Shown: in pieces, positions 32,277-44,306 of the stretch | Numbering within the stretch: the first letter of the stretch is position 1 | Layout of the letters: the number at the start of each line of letters is the position of its first letter | Source of the DNA: Tumebacillus avium | GTDB taxonomy: Bacteria; Bacillota; Bacilli; Tumebacillales; Tumebacillaceae | DNA length: 64,000 bases | Direction of reading: 5' to 3' | NCBI RefSeq assembly: GCF_002162355.1 | Contig: NZ_CP021434.1 | Location: 2,146,501-2,210,500 of the forward strand | Position numbers and translations under genes: made by a program | The notes under the pieces: generated by a model | What the model was told of the DNA's origin: nothing | Seen by the model: only the letters and a program-made list of their open reading frames with translations | Databases searched by the model: none

Positions 32277-32364
32277 GTCCCGTCTGCAGCCGGGACGATC
32301 TATGTTATCGCGACTCTGTCGTCGTGTGCGCTGCCACCTCGCTTTTCTCTCTGTACGACAGAGT
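32277..32364. other. Two inverted repeats upstream of the carA promoter
   Basis: GTCCCG/CGGGAC (32277-32282 and 32291-32296) forms a small hairpin, and ACTCTGTCGT/ACGACAGAGT (32313-32322 and 32355-32364) a 10-bp stem with a 32-base loop. A third palindrome, CTCATA-CGA-TATGAG, is at 32396-32410. All lie before the carA promoter, so they are not part of its leader. This fills the 335-bp gap between the small membrane gene and carA, which has no ORF of note. Confidence 0.55.
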
Positions 32365-32453
32365 GCGCGTCTCCCACGGTGGGGGTTGTGATGTACTCAT
32401 ACGATATGAGCCTGCGCCCGAATGGGTGCTTATCCTCTGTTCAAAAATCAGTT

Positions 32454-32471
32454 CTTGAATAAAAATACATG
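32454..32471. promoter_or_regulatory. ARG box (ArgR/AhrC operator)
   Basis: CTTGAATAAAAATACATG agrees at 15 of 18 places with the Bacillus ARG box CATGAATAAAAATKCAAK. It covers the -35 box and spacer of the carA promoter, so arginine-bound ArgR should repress the operon. Confidence 0.8.
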
Positions 32472-32483
32472 AGTATGTATAAT
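32455..32483 (+). promoter_or_regulatory. Promoter of carAB-argFGH
   Basis: TTGAAT (32455-32460), 17 bp, perfect TATAAT (32478-32483). It drives carA and probably the whole arginine operon. Confidence 0.85.
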
Positions 32484-32524
32484 AACACAAGACAACGACG
32501 CACCCATGGGGAGGGAAAGACAGC

Positions 32525-33613
32525 ATGAAAGGTGTTCTCGTTCTGGAGAACGGACGGCAATTTCGCGGCGAGCTGATCGGCTCGTCAGACTGGAGTTACG
32601 GAGAAGTGGTGTTTCACACCGGGATGACCGGCTATCAGGAGATCCTGACCGACCCGTCTTACGCCGGGCAGATCGTCGCCATGACGTATCCGCTGATCGG
32701 CAACTACGGGATCAACGAGCAGGATTTTGAAGCAAAACGCCCCTGGCTGACCGGCTTTATCACCGGAGAGGCTTGCGACTCCCCGAGCCATTTTCGAAGC
32801 AAAGTGACCTTGCATGAGTATCTGGCGCAACATGGCATCACCGGACTGACCGGTGTCAACACGCGGGCGCTGGTGAAAACGATCCGCGAAGCAGGCAGTC
32901 TGAAAGGGTATGTACTGCCGGAATCGAGGCTGGCCGAAGCGGAGCAGTTCCAATATCCCGCGTTGCCCCGCGACCTCGTGCAGATGGTCAGCACGAAAGA
33001 GATGCGGCGGATCAACGTGGGTGGTGAACTGCATGTGGTGCTGCTCGATTTTGGCGCGAAGGAAAACATCTCCGGTTCGCTGGCCCGCCTTGGCTGTCAA
33101 GTGACAATCGTGCCGGCCGGAACTTCTTTTGAAAAAATCGCCGCGCTGCAGCCGGATGGCATCATGCTCTCCAACGGGCCGGGCGATCCGGCCGACTGCG
33201 CGGAGTACCTGCCGTTGGTGAAAAAGCTGGCCGAGACGTATCCGCTGTTTGGCATCTGCCTCGGGCATCAGCTGCTCGCGCTGGCCTTTGGCGCGCAGAC
33301 AGGGAAAATGGGCTTCGGTCATCGCGGCTCCAACCACCCGGTGCAGGATCTGCAGACGGGCAAGGTCTGGATCACGTCGCAAAACCACGGCTACAGTGTG
33401 CAAGAACATGGTCTGCCGCATGGACTCGTCGTCACGCACCGGCATGTGAATGACGGCACAATCGAAGGGGTGGCGCACCAAAGTCTTCCGGCGTTTTCGG
33501 TGCAGTTTCACCCGGAGGCCTGCCCGGGGCCGCAGGATGCGGAAATTTTGTTCCACCGCTTTCTGGCCGGGATGAAGGAAAGGAAGGGATCGCAACTTGT
33601 CAGCAGCACCTAA
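32525..33613 (+). CDS. carA: Carbamoyl-phosphate synthase small subunit
   Basis: CarA hydrolyses glutamine and passes ammonia to CarB for carbamoyl phosphate. The 362-aa protein has the N-terminal CPSase domain ([17 protein letters not shown]) and a class I glutamine amidotransferase domain with the nucleophile elbow [10 protein letters not shown] and the His-Glu pair in SVQFHPEA. The ARG box in front shows it is the arginine-dedicated copy. It overlaps carB by 17 bases. Confidence 0.97.
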   Translation: MKGVLVLENGRQFRGELIGSSDWSYGEVVFHTGMTGYQEILTDPSYAGQIVAMTYPLIGNYGINEQDFEAKRPWLTGFITGEACDSPSHFRSKVTLHEYLAQHGITGLTGVNTRALVKTIREAGSLKGYVLPESRLAEAEQFQYPALPRDLVQMVSTKEMRRINVGGELHVVLLDFGAKENISGSLARLGCQVTIVPAGTSFEKIAALQPDGIMLSNGPGDPADCAEYLPLVKKLAETYPLFGICLGHQLLALAFGAQTGKMGFGHRGSNHPVQDLQTGKVWITSQNHGYSVQEHGLPHGLVVTHRHVNDGTIEGVAHQSLPAFSVQFHPEACPGPQDAEILFHRFLAGMKERKGSQLVSST

Positions 33614-36600
33614 TCTCGCCAAAATCCTCGTCGTCGGCTCCGGCCCTATCGTCATCGGGCAGGCTGCCGAGTTCGACTACGCCGGAACGCAGGCTTGCAA
33701 AGCCCTGCGCGAAGAAGGCTGCGAGGTGATCCTCGTCAACTCCAACCCGGCGACGATCATGACCGACCACGAGGTGGCCGACCGCATCTACATCGAGCCG
33801 CTGACCGTGCCGATGCTCACAGCGATCATCGCCAAGGAGCGTCCGCAAGGGCTGCTCGCGACGCTGGGAGGACAGACGGCGCTCAACCTCGCCGTCGATC
33901 TCGCCGAAGCGGGCGTGCTTGCCGAGTATGAGGTAGAACTGCTCGGCACGCCGCTGGAGTCGATTCAACGGGCAGAGGATCGTCAACTGTTCAAAGACCT
34001 GATGGAAGAGCTGGAGCAGCCGATTCCGGAGAGCGCGATTGTCCATACGCTCGCAGAAGGCCGCGCTTTTCTGCACGAGATCGGGCTGCCGGTCATCTTG
34101 CGCCCGGCCTTTACGCTCGGCGGCACCGGAGGCGGGATCGCCGAGACTTGGGAGGAGTTCGAAGACATTCTCCTGCGCGGGCTGAAGCAGTCGCCGATCT
34201 CGCAAGTGCTCGTCGAACGGAGCATCAAAGGCTGGAAAGAGATCGAATACGAAGTGATGCGCGACAGCAATGACACCTGCATCACGATCTGCAACATGGA
34301 GAACCTCGACCCGGTGGGCGTGCACACCGGCGACTCGATCGTCGTCGCCCCGTCGCAAACGCTGACCGACCGCGAATACCAGATGCTGCGGACGGCGTCG
34401 GTGAAGATCATTCGCGGGCTGAAGATCGAAGGGGGCTGCAATGTGCAGTTTGCGCTCGATCCGCTTTCGGAGCGCTACTGCGTGATCGAAGTCAATCCGC
34501 GCGTGTCCCGCTCATCGGCCTTGGCGTCAAAAGCGACCGGGTATCCGATCGCCAAGATCGCTGCGAAGATCGCCATCGGGCAGCATTTGCACGAGATTGT
34601 GAATCCTGTCACAGGCAAGACGTTTGCGTCGTTCGAACCGGCGCTCGACTACATCGTGGTGAAGATTCCGCGCTGGCCGTTTGACAAGTTCCCGCATGCC
34701 GACCGCACGCTGGGGACGCAGATGAAGGCGACCGGCGAAGTGATGGCGCTCGGGCGGACGTTTGAAGAAGCGTTGCAAAAAGCGGTCCGGTCGCTGGAGA
34801 TCGGCGCGGACGGCTTGGTGTGGAACGGGGAGCTGGCAACGCCTGCCGTTGCCGATGACCGCCGATTGTACGCGCTGATCGCAGCGCTGCGCAGTGGTTT
34901 GGCGTGGCAGGAGCTTCAGTCGGCGACCGGCGTGGATGCGTGGTTTTTGCAGAAGCTGCAAGGGCTGGTCGAGGTGGAAGGGGAGATCGCAGCATGCGAA
35001 CTCTCTTTGGAAAATCTCACCCGTTACAAGCAAAAAGGCTTCTCCGACGCCCGCATCGCCGAGCTGCACGGAAAGGGACTGTCAGCTCAAGATGTGCAGG
35101 CTCTGCGCAAAACGTGGAGCATCAAGCCGTCCTATCTCCTCGTCGATACGTGTGCGGCCGAATTTGTATCCGCCACACCGTATTTTTACTCAACTTATCA
35201 CGGCGAAGATGAATACCTCGCGCCGACCCATAAACAAAAAGCGCTGGTGCTTGGCTCCGGCCCGATCCGCATCGGGCAGGGCATCGAGTTTGACTACTGC
35301 TCCGTCCACGCGGTCAAGGCACTGGAACGGCTGGGGTTCGAAACGGTGATCCTCAACAACAACCCGGAGACGGTCTCGACCGATTTTGATACGGCCGACC
35401 GCTTGTTCTTCGAACCGCTGACGGCGGAAGATGTGCTGGAAGTGGCGGAGCGCGAAGGGATTCACCGCGTGTTTGTCCAGTTCGGCGGGCAGACGGCGAT
35501 CAACCTCGCTGAGCCGCTGCAAAGCCAAGGACTGACCTTGGCAGGCACCACGCTCGATGCGATCCACAAAGCGGAAGACCGCGAAGAGTTCCGTCAACTG
35601 CTCGACGGACTCGGCATTCCGCAGACGCAGGGCAGTTCGGCACATACCACAGCAGAGGCTTTACAAGCCGCCGCCGCAATCGGCTACCCGGTGATGGTGC
35701 GTCCGTCCTACGTGATCGGCGGACGCGCGATGGCGGTCGTGCATAGTGATGAGGATTTGACCCGCTATATGGCCCAAGCGACCGACGTCGCCCTCGGCCA
35801 CCCGATCCTGATCGACCAGTACCTGACCGGCAAAGAGGTGGAAGTCGACGCGATCTGCGACGGCGAAAACGTCCTGATCCCCGGCATCTTCGAGCACATC
35901 GAGCGGGCAGGCGTGCATTCCGGCGACTCGCTGGCCGTCTACCCGCCGCAGTCGCTGAGCCCGGAAGTCACCCTCACCCTCGTTGACTATACGCAAAAAA
36001 TTGCGGAGGCGCTGGGCATCATCGGCCTGCTCAACATCCAGTTCGTGCTCGCCGGAAGCAGCGTCTACGTGCTGGAAGCCAACCCCCGCGCCTCGCGCAC
36101 CGTGCCGATTTTGTCAAAAGTGACCGGGGTGCCGATGGTCGAACTCGCCGTGCGCGTTCAGTGCGGCGCCACGCTTGCCGACTGCGGCTACGGCACGGGA
36201 CTCTACCCGGCCAAAGACCACGTCGTGGTCAAAGCGCCCGTCTTCTCCTTCGGCAAACTGACCGGCCTCGACATTCAGCTGGGCCCGGAGATGAAGTCGA
36301 CCGGCGAAGCGCTGGGCATCGGCCTGACCTACCCGGAAGCGCTGGCCAAGTCTTTCCTCGGCAGCGGCCTCACCTTGCCCGAACACGGCGGCGTGCTCGT
36401 CTCGCTCACCGACCGCTTAAAAGAAGAGAGCCTGCCCCTGCTGCAACAACTCGCTCAGCACGGCATGACGCTCTATGCAACGCCAGGCACCGCCGAATTT
36501 TTAGAAAAATCCGGCCTGGCCGCCCACCCCGTTTCCCGTGCTGAAGACGACGTGCTGACCTTGCTCAAATCGGGCAAGATCAACCTCGTCCTCAACCTGC

Positions 36601-36809
36601 CGACCCAAGGAAACGACCCGGCGCGCCTCGGCTGCCTGATCCGCCGCTTTACCGTAGAAATGAAGATCCCCTGCCTGACCGCGCTCGACACCGCCGCCGC
36701 CTGGCTCTTGTCGCTCGAAGCCGGTGCGGGGGTTACCCCATACGCAATCGATTCTCAAGGAGGGATTACCCATGGCAACGATTCCGCTGCACAGCCTGCC
36801 TGCTCATAA
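33597..36809 (+). CDS. carB: Carbamoyl-phosphate synthase large subunit
   Basis: CarB makes carbamoyl phosphate from bicarbonate, ammonia and two ATP. The 1070-aa protein holds two ATP-grasp halves: [22 protein letters not shown] starts the first, [20 protein letters not shown] the second (near residue 550), with the oligomerisation domain between and the MGS-like allosteric domain at the C terminus. TTG at 33597 is the start; GGAAGGG lies eight bases before it. It overlaps argF by 38 bases. Confidence 0.97.
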   Translation: MSAAPNLAKILVVGSGPIVIGQAAEFDYAGTQACKALREEGCEVILVNSNPATIMTDHEVADRIYIEPLTVPMLTAIIAKERPQGLLATLGGQTALNLAVDLAEAGVLAEYEVELLGTPLESIQRAEDRQLFKDLMEELEQPIPESAIVHTLAEGRAFLHEIGLPVILRPAFTLGGTGGGIAETWEEFEDILLRGLKQSPISQVLVERSIKGWKEIEYEVMRDSNDTCITICNMENLDPVGVHTGDSIVVAPSQTLTDREYQMLRTASVKIIRGLKIEGGCNVQFALDPLSERYCVIEVNPRVSRSSALASKATGYPIAKIAAKIAIGQHLHEIVNPVTGKTFASFEPALDYIVVKIPRWPFDKFPHADRTLGTQMKATGEVMALGRTFEEALQKAVRSLEIGADGLVWNGELATPAVADDRRLYALIAALRSGLAWQELQSATGVDAWFLQKLQGLVEVEGEIAACELSLENLTRYKQKGFSDARIAELHGKGLSAQDVQALRKTWSIKPSYLLVDTCAAEFVSATPYFYSTYHGEDEYLAPTHKQKALVLGSGPIRIGQGIEFDYCSVHAVKALERLGFETVILNNNPETVSTDFDTADRLFFEPLTAEDVLEVAEREGIHRVFVQFGGQTAINLAEPLQSQGLTLAGTTLDAIHKAEDREEFRQLLDGLGIPQTQGSSAHTTAEALQAAAAIGYPVMVRPSYVIGGRAMAVVHSDEDLTRYMAQATDVALGHPILIDQYLTGKEVEVDAICDGENVLIPGIFEHIERAGVHSGDSLAVYPPQSLSPEVTLTLVDYTQKIAEALGIIGLLNIQFVLAGSSVYVLEANPRASRTVPILSKVTGVPMVELAVRVQCGATLADCGYGTGLYPAKDHVVVKAPVFSFGKLTGLDIQLGPEMKSTGEALGIGLTYPEALAKSFLGSGLTLPEHGGVLVSLTDRLKEESLPLLQQLAQHGMTLYATPGTAEFLEKSGLAAHPVSRAEDDVLTLLKSGKINLVLNLPTQGNDPARLGCLIRRFTVEMKIPCLTALDTAAAWLLSLEAGAGVTPYAIDSQGGITHGNDSAAQPACS

Positions 36810-37734
36810 TCTGCAGGGGCGCGATTTTCTGGATTTTGCCGACTTCACGGCACAAGAGCTGCAACAGCTGCTCACCCTGTCGCTCGAACTGAAACTAAAA
36901 CACAAAGCGGGCGTTCCCTACCGCCCGATGGCGGGGAAGACGCTGGGATTGATTTTTGAAAAAGCCTCCACGCGCACCCGCGTTTCCTTCGAAGTGGCGA
37001 TGAACCAGCTCGGCGGGCAGGCGATGTTCCTGTCCGGCCGCGACACCCAGATCGGCCGCGGCGAACCGATTCCCGACACCGCCCGCGTCCTGTCGCGCTA
37101 TCTGGACGGCATCATGATCCGCACGTTTGGGCATGAGATCGTTACCGAATTTGCCGCGTACAGCAGCGTGCCGGTGATCAACGGCCTGACCGACCTGCAC
37201 CACCCCTGCCAAGTGCTGGCCGACGTGCTGACCTTGCAGGAGAAAAAAGGCAAGGTGCAGGGCCTGACCGTCACTTATGTTGGCGATGGCAACAACATGG
37301 CCAACTCCTGGCTGATCGCAGCGCCGAAGTTTGGCATCAACTTGCGCATCGCCACCCCGCCCGGCTATGAATGCGACCCGGCCGTCGTGGCCCAAGCGCA
37401 GCAGCTCGCCTCCTTCCACGGCACCGAACTGCTCCTCACGCACGACCCGATCCTTGCGGTGCAAGACACCGACATGATCTACACCGACGTCTGGGCTTCG
37501 ATGGGGCAAGAGGAAGAGCAGAAGCAGCGCGAGCAGGATTTTGCCGCGTACCAAGTCAACCAGGCGCTCGCCGCCCACGCCAAGCCGGACTATCTATTTA
37601 TGCATTGCCTGCCCGCCCATCGCGGTGAAGAGGTGTCGGCCGATGTGATCGACGGCCCGAACTCGGTGGTATTCGACGAAGCGGAAAACCGCCTGCACGT
37701 CCAAAAAGCGATCATCGTCGCCACGATGGTGTAA
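36772..37734 (+). CDS. argF: Ornithine carbamoyltransferase
   Basis: The enzyme joins carbamoyl phosphate and ornithine to citrulline. Seen are the carbamoyl-phosphate loop [31 protein letters not shown] and the ornithine-site [11 protein letters not shown]. The 320-aa length is normal. ATG at 36772 is set by AAGGAGGG seven bases upstream, which lies within the end of carB. Confidence 0.97.
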   Translation: MATIPLHSLPAHNLQGRDFLDFADFTAQELQQLLTLSLELKLKHKAGVPYRPMAGKTLGLIFEKASTRTRVSFEVAMNQLGGQAMFLSGRDTQIGRGEPIPDTARVLSRYLDGIMIRTFGHEIVTEFAAYSSVPVINGLTDLHHPCQVLADVLTLQEKKGKVQGLTVTYVGDGNNMANSWLIAAPKFGINLRIATPPGYECDPAVVAQAQQLASFHGTELLLTHDPILAVQDTDMIYTDVWASMGQEEEQKQREQDFAAYQVNQALAAHAKPDYLFMHCLPAHRGEEVSADVIDGPNSVVFDEAENRLHVQKAIIVATMV

Positions 37735-37761
37735 TTGATCTAACAAAGGAGACTGAAAAAC

Positions 37762-38961
37762 ATGTCCAACAACAAAAAACTCATCCTCGCCTACTCCGGC
37801 GGGCTCGATACGTCTGTCGCTATCACCTGGCTCAACGAACAAGGCTATGAAGTCATCGCCGTCTCCGCAGATGTCGGCGAAGGCAAAGACCTCGAATTTG
37901 TGAAAAACAAAGCGCTGCAAGTTGGCGCCTCCAAGTCTTACATGATCGACGCCCGCGAACTTTTTGCCAAAGAATTTATCCTGCCGTCCTTGAAAGCAAA
38001 CGCGCTCTACGAACACAAATACCCGCTGTCCGCCGCACTTTCCCGCCCGCTGATCTCGCAGCTGCTGGTGGAGTACGCGGAGCTGGAAGACGCGGTTGCC
38101 GTCGCGCACGGCTGCACCGGCAAAGGCAACGACCAAGTCCGCTTCGACGTCTCCGTCACCGCGCTCAACCCGAACCTTGAGATCGTAGCGCCTGTCCGCG
38201 AATGGGGTTGGTCGCGCGATGAAGAGATCGAATACGCGAAAGAACGCAACATCCCGATCCCGATCACCAAAGAAAACCCGTTCTCCGTCGACGCCAACCT
38301 CTGGGGCCGTTCCTGCGAGTGCGGCGTGCTGGAAGACCCATGGGCGGAAGCGCCGGAAGCGGCGTTTGAATGGACGGTCAACCCGGTCGATGCGCCCAAT
38401 GCGCCGGAGTATGTTGAGATCGGGTTTGAAAAAGGGGTTCCGGTCTCCTTGAACGGCGAGGCGCTTGGGCTGGTCGAACTGGTCGAGCAACTGAACAAGA
38501 TCGGCGGCGCGCATGGTGTCGGCCGCATCGACCATGTAGAAAACCGCTTGATCGGCATCAAGTCCCGTGAAGTGTACGAAGCTCCGGCCGCCTTGATCCT
38601 GATCGCCGCCCACCGCGAGCTGGAAACGATCACCTTGCCGCGCGAAGTGGCGCACTTCAAACCGCAGTTGGAACTGAAATACACCGAGCTCGTCTACAAC
38701 GGCCTGTGGTTCTCGCCGCTGAAGAAAGCGCTCGACGCATTTATTGAAGAAACGCAAGCGACCGTCACCGGTACCGTTCGCGTGAAACTGCACAAAGGCA
38801 CGTACCAGCCGGTCGGCAGAAAATCGGAGCAGTCCCTGTACGACCTCGACCTCGCGACCTATTCGCCGGACGATGCGTTCGACCACAACGCGGCGAAAGG
38901 CTTCATCAAGCTCTGGGGCTTGCCGACCAAAGTCTACTCCATAGTCAACAACGGCAAATAA
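37762..38961 (+). CDS. argG: Argininosuccinate synthase
   Basis: ArgG joins citrulline and aspartate with ATP. The 399-aa protein opens with [15 protein letters not shown], the ATP pyrophosphatase loop, and has [13 protein letters not shown] and the [19 protein letters not shown] block, all diagnostic. GGAG lies before the ATG. It is 27 bp after argF and 13 bp before argH. Confidence 0.97.
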   Translation: MSNNKKLILAYSGGLDTSVAITWLNEQGYEVIAVSADVGEGKDLEFVKNKALQVGASKSYMIDARELFAKEFILPSLKANALYEHKYPLSAALSRPLISQLLVEYAELEDAVAVAHGCTGKGNDQVRFDVSVTALNPNLEIVAPVREWGWSRDEEIEYAKERNIPIPITKENPFSVDANLWGRSCECGVLEDPWAEAPEAAFEWTVNPVDAPNAPEYVEIGFEKGVPVSLNGEALGLVELVEQLNKIGGAHGVGRIDHVENRLIGIKSREVYEAPAALILIAAHRELETITLPREVAHFKPQLELKYTELVYNGLWFSPLKKALDAFIEETQATVTGTVRVKLHKGTYQPVGRKSEQSLYDLDLATYSPDDAFDHNAAKGFIKLWGLPTKVYSIVNNGK

Positions 38962-38974
38962 GGGGGCAACACAG

Positions 38975-40363
38975 ATGAAACTCTGGGGCGGACGCTTCAC
39001 GAAACCGACCAACGAGCTGGTTGAAGAGTTCACCGCATCGATCACCTTCGACCAGCGCCTCGCCGCACAAGACATCCAAGGCTCCCTCGCCCATGTCAAA
39101 ATGCTTGGCGCATGCGGCATCATCCCGCAAGAGGATGCGGACACGATCCGGGCTGGACTCTTGAAGCTGAAGGGGAAATGGGAAGGGGGTGACCTCCCTT
39201 TTTCCATCGGCGATGAAGATGTGCATATGAACCTTGAAAAGCATCTGATCGAAGAGATCGGCCCCGTCGGCGGCAAACTGCACACGGGACGCTCCCGCAA
39301 CGACCAGGTCGCGCTCGACATGCATCTCTTTTTGAAAGAGGAAACGACCGAATTGGCCGGGCTGCTCACCCATCTCGTCTCGGTGCTGACCGCGAAATCG
39401 GAGCAGTACCTCGACGTGATCATCCCCGGCTACACCCATCTGCAGCGCGCGCAGCCGGTGCTGCTCGCCCAGCATTTTCTCGCTTATGCGGGCATGTTCC
39501 GCCGCGATGTAGAGCGGATGCAGGACGCGTTGAAGCGGATCGACATGATGCCGCTGGGGGCTGGGGCGCTGGCGGGAACGACTTTCCCGATTGACAGAGA
39601 AATGGTCGCGGCTGAGCTTGGTTTTTCGCGGATCTATGAGAACTCGATGGACGCTGTCAGCGACCGTGACTTCATCTTGGAGTTCCTGTCTGCCGCGTCG
39701 ATCGTCATGATGCACCTGTCCCGTTTTTGTGAAGAACTGGTGCTGTGGTCGTCGACCGAGTTTGGATTCGTCGAGCTGGACGATGCGTATTGCACCGGCT
39801 CTTCGATCATGCCGCAGAAAAAGAACCCGGACGTCGCCGAGCTGGTTCGCGGCAAAACGGGTCGCGTCTACGGGCATCTGTTCTCGCTGTTGACGGTGCT
39901 CAAGGGCTTGCCGCTCGCTTACAACAAAGATCTGCAGGAAGACAAAGAGGGGATGTTTGACACGGTCGATACGTTAAAAACGTCTCTGATCCTGTTCGCA
40001 GGCATGATCGAAACGATGGAAGTCCGCCGCGAAAATACGGAGCGGGCTGTGAAGCAGGACTTCTCCGTCGCGACCGACCTCGCCGACTATCTGGTGCGCA
40101 AAGGGCTCCCGTTCCGTCAGGCGCATGAGGTGATCGGCAAGCTCGTCCTGCACTGCATCGGGCAGGGCAAGTATCTGCCGGATCTGACGTTTGCAGAGTA
40201 TCAGGGCTTCTCCGAGCTGTTCGAAGAGGATCTCTATGCGGCGATCGACGTCCGCAATGTCGTCGAAGCGCGCAACTCGCTTGGCGGAACAGGTACGGAA
40301 AGCGTGAAAAAACAGATCGCCGGCTATCAGGACTGGCTGGCGGCGCAGACTCGCGAAGTGTAA
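38975..40363 (+). CDS. argH: Argininosuccinate lyase
   Basis: ArgH splits argininosuccinate to arginine and fumarate. The 462-aa protein starts KLWGGRF, has [13 protein letters not shown], the [10 protein letters not shown] segment, and the fumarase-superfamily signature [11 protein letters not shown] with the catalytic Ser. AAGGGGG lies before the ATG. It is the last gene of the arginine operon, and its stop is inside a terminator. Confidence 0.97.
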   Translation: MKLWGGRFTKPTNELVEEFTASITFDQRLAAQDIQGSLAHVKMLGACGIIPQEDADTIRAGLLKLKGKWEGGDLPFSIGDEDVHMNLEKHLIEEIGPVGGKLHTGRSRNDQVALDMHLFLKEETTELAGLLTHLVSVLTAKSEQYLDVIIPGYTHLQRAQPVLLAQHFLAYAGMFRRDVERMQDALKRIDMMPLGAGALAGTTFPIDREMVAAELGFSRIYENSMDAVSDRDFILEFLSAASIVMMHLSRFCEELVLWSSTEFGFVELDDAYCTGSSIMPQKKNPDVAELVRGKTGRVYGHLFSLLTVLKGLPLAYNKDLQEDKEGMFDTVDTLKTSLILFAGMIETMEVRRENTERAVKQDFSVATDLADYLVRKGLPFRQAHEVIGKLVLHCIGQGKYLPDLTFAEYQGFSELFEEDLYAAIDVRNVVEARNSLGGTGTESVKKQIAGYQDWLAAQTREV

Positions 40364-40381
40364 TCACTTCGCGGGTTTTTT
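40350..40381 (+). terminator. Terminator of the arginine operon
   Basis: CTCGCGAAGTG pairs with CACTTCGCGGG over TAAT and runs into T6. Its left arm includes the last argH codons. Confidence 0.9.
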
Positions 40382-40480
40382 CTTTTTTTCAGCAAAACGT
40401 GAACCTTTTTGGGTTTCGTTCGTATTACAAGTAGTTCCAGTTCTTATCAAATTAATCTCTACTATGAAAGGGTGTAAAAA

Positions 40481-41134
40481 ATGGGGAACATTCTTGGGGT
40501 ACTTACGCAACCGGCCGCCGCGTTTGAACGGCTGCGCGGAAAAGGCGGCTGGGTGCTGACTTTGCTTGTATTGACGGCGTTGTCTGTCTTGGGCGTGTGG
40601 CTGCAGCAGGACGCGATGCTCGGCACGGTTGAGCAGGAATTGATCAAATTGGAAGAGCAAGGGCAAGCGATGCCGGACAGCGTGCGAGACATCGCGTCTG
40701 CAACGGCGGTTATCATCGGCTATGTCACGGCGGCGCTCAGCATGGTGCTGACGATGTTTGTCGGCGGCCTGCTGCTCTTGCTCGTCAACCTGTTCGTGCG
40801 TGGGGAAGCGACTTATATGCAGCTGGCGAAAGTAGCGCTCTTCTCGTACATCCCGACGGTGATCGGGGTGCTGTTGACCGGCATCATCGCATTTGCGACC
40901 GGTGCGACCACGATGTATGATGTGTCGCTGACGGCGGGCGCGTTTGTGTCCGACAAATCGTCGATGCTGTTTGTCCTCGGGCAAATGATCAACCCGTTTG
41001 CGATCTGGAGCCTGGTGCTGGTCATCATCGGCACGTCGGTGATGACTCGCAAAGGCCGCGGCTCGGTCGCGCCTTGGATCGTGATCGGCTGGGCGATCTT
41101 CACCTTCCTCACCCTGCTTGGATCGAGAGCGTAA
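40481..41134 (+). CDS. Yip1 family membrane protein
   Basis: The 217-aa protein has about five membrane helices and the Yip1 pattern: an N-terminal cytosolic TQPAAAFERLRGKGGW, and the loop NLFVRGEATYMQLAKVALFSYIP. It lies 6 bp before the HlyD-like adaptor gene and is probably co-transcribed with the exporter, where it may help insertion or energy coupling; that role is inference. AAAGGG precedes the ATG. Confidence 0.83.
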   Translation: MGNILGVLTQPAAAFERLRGKGGWVLTLLVLTALSVLGVWLQQDAMLGTVEQELIKLEEQGQAMPDSVRDIASATAVIIGYVTAALSMVLTMFVGGLLLLLVNLFVRGEATYMQLAKVALFSYIPTVIGVLLTGIIAFATGATTMYDVSLTAGAFVSDKSSMLFVLGQMINPFAIWSLVLVIIGTSVMTRKGRGSVAPWIVIGWAIFTFLTLLGSRA

Positions 41135-41140
41135 CGCGCC

Positions 41141-42190
41141 ATGAACAAAAAAGTCATCTGGGGTTCTGTCATCGCCGTGTCGGTCATCGGACTCGTCGGG
41201 GCGAACGTCTACAATATGAACAAAACGATCGACGTCACCGTCGCGGCGGCGGAAGAAGGCGCGATCACCGAAACGGTGTTTGCCAGCGGGCAGTTGGAGT
41301 CGGCCGAGGTGCAGAACTATTTTGCCCCGGCCAGCGGCGTGGTCGCCAAGCTCGAAGTCAAGCCGGGCGACACGGTGAAAAAAGGCCAGGCTTTGTACAC
41401 CTTGCGTGTCGAGGACCTGCAGCAGCAGCTGAAGATGGAGCAGAACAACGTCAAGATCGCTGAAGCGGAACGCGCGGCGGCGGTCAGGCAAAATGAAGCG
41501 GCCAACGACAACCCGCTCTTGCCCGATCAGGAGATCGACCTGACCTTGTACGACCTGAAGATCGAAAACGCTAAGATGGCGGTCGAAGCGGTGCAGAAAA
41601 AAATCGCCTCCGCAACTGTCACCGCATCGCAAGCGGGCGTGGTGACCCAGGTGGAGATCAAAGCAGGCCAAATGCTGATGGAAGGCGCTCCGGCGCTGGT
41701 CATCGCCAACCCAGGCACCTTGCAGGTGCGGGCGCAGGTTGGCGAACTGGACGCGGGCAAAGTGAAACAAGACCTCGCCGTCACCGTCAGCGGAGACGCT
41801 TTTGCCGAGAACACCTATCCGGGCAAAGTCACATATCTGGCTCCGACAGCAGCGGTCCCGAATCCGGCCGCCAAAGAGCCGTCCGTCGAGATGGTCGTCG
41901 CCCTCGACAACCCGGCTCCGCAGCTGCGTCCAGGCTACAACGCGACGGTGGAGATCACCTTGACCGAAGCGGAAAAACACCCGCTGGTGCCGCTGGAAGC
42001 GCTGAAGCGCGAAGGCGACAACGCGTACGTCTACCGCGTCGAAAACGGCAAAGCGGTAGAAGTGGAAGTCGAGGCGGGCAAAGAGGATGAGGCAAACGTC
42101 GAGATCCTCAAAGGCCTGTCCGCCGGGGATGAGATCATCGCCAGCGTCCCGGAAGACCTGCGTGCAGGCAAAAAGGTGAAGGTGCAATGA
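41141..42190 (+). CDS. HlyD/MacA-like adaptor subunit of an ABC exporter
   Basis: The 349-aa protein has a single N-terminal helix (about residues 5-22) and then an extracytoplasmic adaptor: a beta-barrel/lipoyl part ([22 protein letters not shown]), a short coiled coil ([20 protein letters not shown]), the second lipoyl half ([18 protein letters not shown]) and a C-terminal barrel. In Firmicutes such proteins link a MacB-like pump with substrate outside the membrane. Its end overlaps the ATPase gene by four bases. Confidence 0.92.
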   Translation: MNKKVIWGSVIAVSVIGLVGANVYNMNKTIDVTVAAAEEGAITETVFASGQLESAEVQNYFAPASGVVAKLEVKPGDTVKKGQALYTLRVEDLQQQLKMEQNNVKIAEAERAAAVRQNEAANDNPLLPDQEIDLTLYDLKIENAKMAVEAVQKKIASATVTASQAGVVTQVEIKAGQMLMEGAPALVIANPGTLQVRAQVGELDAGKVKQDLAVTVSGDAFAENTYPGKVTYLAPTAAVPNPAAKEPSVEMVVALDNPAPQLRPGYNATVEITLTEAEKHPLVPLEALKREGDNAYVYRVENGKAVEVEVEAGKEDEANVEILKGLSAGDEIIASVPEDLRAGKKVKVQ

Positions 42191-42891
42191 TCACCCTGAA
42201 CGGCATTTCCAAAACCTACGACCAAGGCGGGCTGGAAGTGCAGGCGCTCCATCCGACCGACCTGTTGATCGACAAGGGCGAATTTGTCGCGATCATGGGC
42301 CCGTCCGGCTCTGGCAAGTCGACTTTGATGAACCTGCTCGGCTGTCTCGACATCCCGTCTGCGGGACGTTACGTACTGGACGGCGAAGAGGTGCAGAGCT
42401 TGACGGAAGATGAGCTGGCGATCGTGCGCAATCAGAAGATCGGCTTTGTCTTCCAGAGCTTCAACTTGCTGCCGCGCCAGACGATTTTGAAAAATGTCGA
42501 GCTGCCGATGCTCTACGGCGGGGTGCCGAAAGCGGAGCGCACGGAGCGGGCGGCCGAACTGCTCGCCAAAGTCGGGCTGGCCGACCGTCTCGGCCATCGT
42601 CCAAACGAGCTGTCCGGCGGGCAGAAGCAGCGCGTCGCCATCGCCCGCGCTTTGGCGATGAACCCGCCGATCCTGCTCGCCGACGAGCCGACGGGGAACC
42701 TCGACTCCAAGTCATCGCTCGACATCATGCACCTGTTCCGGCAGATCAACGACGAAGGTGCGACGGTGATTCTCGTCACGCACGAAGCGGACATCGCCGA
42801 GCATGCCAAGCGCGTGCTGCGCTTTGGCGACGGTGTGATCCGTGAAGATGTGATCAATGAGCACCGCGCGTCTGGGGAGGTGCTGGCATGA
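42187..42891 (+). CDS. MacB-type ABC exporter ATP-binding protein
   Basis: The 234-aa ATPase has Walker [11 protein letters not shown]-loop in [17 protein letters not shown] signature LSGGQKQR, Walker [13 protein letters not shown] and the switch His in VTHEAD. The LLPRQT-type Q loop is typical of the MacB/LolD group. It overlaps both neighbours by four bases (ATGA). Confidence 0.95.
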   Translation: MITLNGISKTYDQGGLEVQALHPTDLLIDKGEFVAIMGPSGSGKSTLMNLLGCLDIPSAGRYVLDGEEVQSLTEDELAIVRNQKIGFVFQSFNLLPRQTILKNVELPMLYGGVPKAERTERAAELLAKVGLADRLGHRPNELSGGQKQRVAIARALAMNPPILLADEPTGNLDSKSSLDIMHLFRQINDEGATVILVTHEADIAEHAKRVLRFGDGVIREDVINEHRASGEVLA

Positions 42892-44075
42892 ATCTGTGGG
42901 AAAGCATGCTCCTCGCGCTGGAGAACGTCCGCGTCAACAAAATGCGCTCCTTTCTCACGATCATCGGCATCGTGGTTGGTGTCGCGGCGGTCATCGCCGT
43001 CGTCTCGATCGGGCAGGCCGGGAAGTCGTCTTTGGTCAGTGAACTGGGCCAAGTGGCGGACGGCTCGTTTATCGTCATCCCGCAGAGCCAAGGCGACACG
43101 GGCGGCGTGACGGTCGACGATGTGGAGCAGATCAAGCGTCTCAAGGGCATCGACGCAGCGGTTGGTCTGCTCACGCTTCCGGCGGAGTCGAAGAAAGGCA
43201 AAGAGACGCTCAACTTCACGCTGAACGGCACCAACGCCGACTACACCAAGATCAACAACATGAAGCTGGCAGCGGGGCGCTTTTTTACAGCGGGCGAAGA
43301 GCGTTCGCGGCAGAAAGCGCTGGTCGTGGAGCTGAAGTACGCCGAAGCACAGTACGGCTCGGCAGCCAGCGCGTTGAACAAAAAAGTGACTTTAAACAGC
43401 AGCGTCTACCGCATCGTCGGCGTCTACAAGCCGGAGGAATCGCTGTTGGCCGGGCTGGCTGGCAACGTGTACACGGCGTTCCTGCCGATCGGGGCGCTGC
43501 CGGGTGCAGGCGAAGTGCGCGACGTGCAGTACATTCAGGCCAAAGCGGTGCAAGCGGATGAAGAGGAAGTCCGCGAGCAGGTCAAAGCGGTGAGACAACT
43601 GCTCGCCAAGCGTCACAACACGGCGGCGTCGAACTACATCGCCCAAACGGGCGAAGAGACGCAGGAAGCGGTGAAGTCGGCGTTTAACGTGGTGCAGACG
43701 ATCATCGGTTCGATCGCCGGCATCTCGCTGCTCGTCGGGGGAATCGGCGTGATGAACATCATGCTCGTCTCCGTCACCGAGCGCACCCGCGAGATCGGGA
43801 TTCGCAAAGCGATCGGCGCGACACCGGGCATGATCATGCGCCAGTTTTTGGTGGAAGCGGTCATCCTCTGCTTCCTCGGCGGTCTGCTCGGCACCTTGCT
43901 CGGCCTGATCGCCGCCGGCATCTTCTCGCTTTTCACCGGCTGGCCGTTCCTCGTCTCGTGGTGGACGATCCTGCTGGCATTCGGTTTCTCAGCAGCGGTA
44001 GGGATTTTCTTCGGCCTCTACCCGGCCAACAAAGCGGCCCGGATGCAGCCGATCGAGTCGTTGCGGTATGAGTAA
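42888..44075 (+). CDS. MacB-type ABC exporter permease
   Basis: The 395-aa permease has one N-terminal helix ([20 protein letters not shown]), a large extracytoplasmic domain (about residues 45-270) and three C-terminal helices, the MacB/FtsX layout. The signature [18 protein letters not shown] before helix 3 is clear. With the adaptor and ATPase it makes a tripartite-style exporter, probably for a peptide or antibiotic. The operon ends in a terminator. Confidence 0.94.
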   Translation: MNLWESMLLALENVRVNKMRSFLTIIGIVVGVAAVIAVVSIGQAGKSSLVSELGQVADGSFIVIPQSQGDTGGVTVDDVEQIKRLKGIDAAVGLLTLPAESKKGKETLNFTLNGTNADYTKINNMKLAAGRFFTAGEERSRQKALVVELKYAEAQYGSAASALNKKVTLNSSVYRIVGVYKPEESLLAGLAGNVYTAFLPIGALPGAGEVRDVQYIQAKAVQADEEEVREQVKAVRQLLAKRHNTAASNYIAQTGEETQEAVKSAFNVVQTIIGSIAGISLLVGGIGVMNIMLVSVTERTREIGIRKAIGATPGMIMRQFLVEAVILCFLGGLLGTLLGLIAAGIFSLFTGWPFLVSWWTILLAFGFSAAVGIFFGLYPANKAARMQPIESLRYE

Positions 44076-44113
44076 CTGATGGAGATTCTTGCGCAACTGT
44101 GAGGATGATCGGC

Positions 44114-44148
44114 ACAGACTGCCTCTTGGGCAGTCTGTTTTCTTTTTT
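44114..44148 (+). terminator. Terminator of the exporter operon
   Basis: ACAGACTGCC pairs with GGCAGTCTGT over a five-base loop and is followed by a T-rich tract. Confidence 0.87.
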
Positions 44149-44306
44149 CAAGATTTTGGAAGTCACAATTCTGTCAGAGTGTTGTAAAATACCCTTATAG
44201 ACTTCGGGTGAGCTTTTATAATACAATGCCTGTAAGAGATCGAATTTTCGAATAAATAATAGACACACCGTACAGAGAAACAGAGAGAAACAGGGAGGTC
44301 ACTTCG

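Noticed and set aside
32484-32524. T-box or pyrimidine attenuator upstream of carA
   Set aside because: The leader after the promoter is only about 35 bases and holds no T-box or PyrR-type hairpin; the ARG box explains control.
37594-39423. 609-codon open frame on the minus strand
   Set aside because: Antisense shadow of argG and argH, both with complete diagnostic motifs on plus.
40364-42187. 607-codon open frame on the minus strand
   Set aside because: Antisense shadow of the Yip1 and MacA-like genes; His/Arg/Asp-rich with no family pattern.
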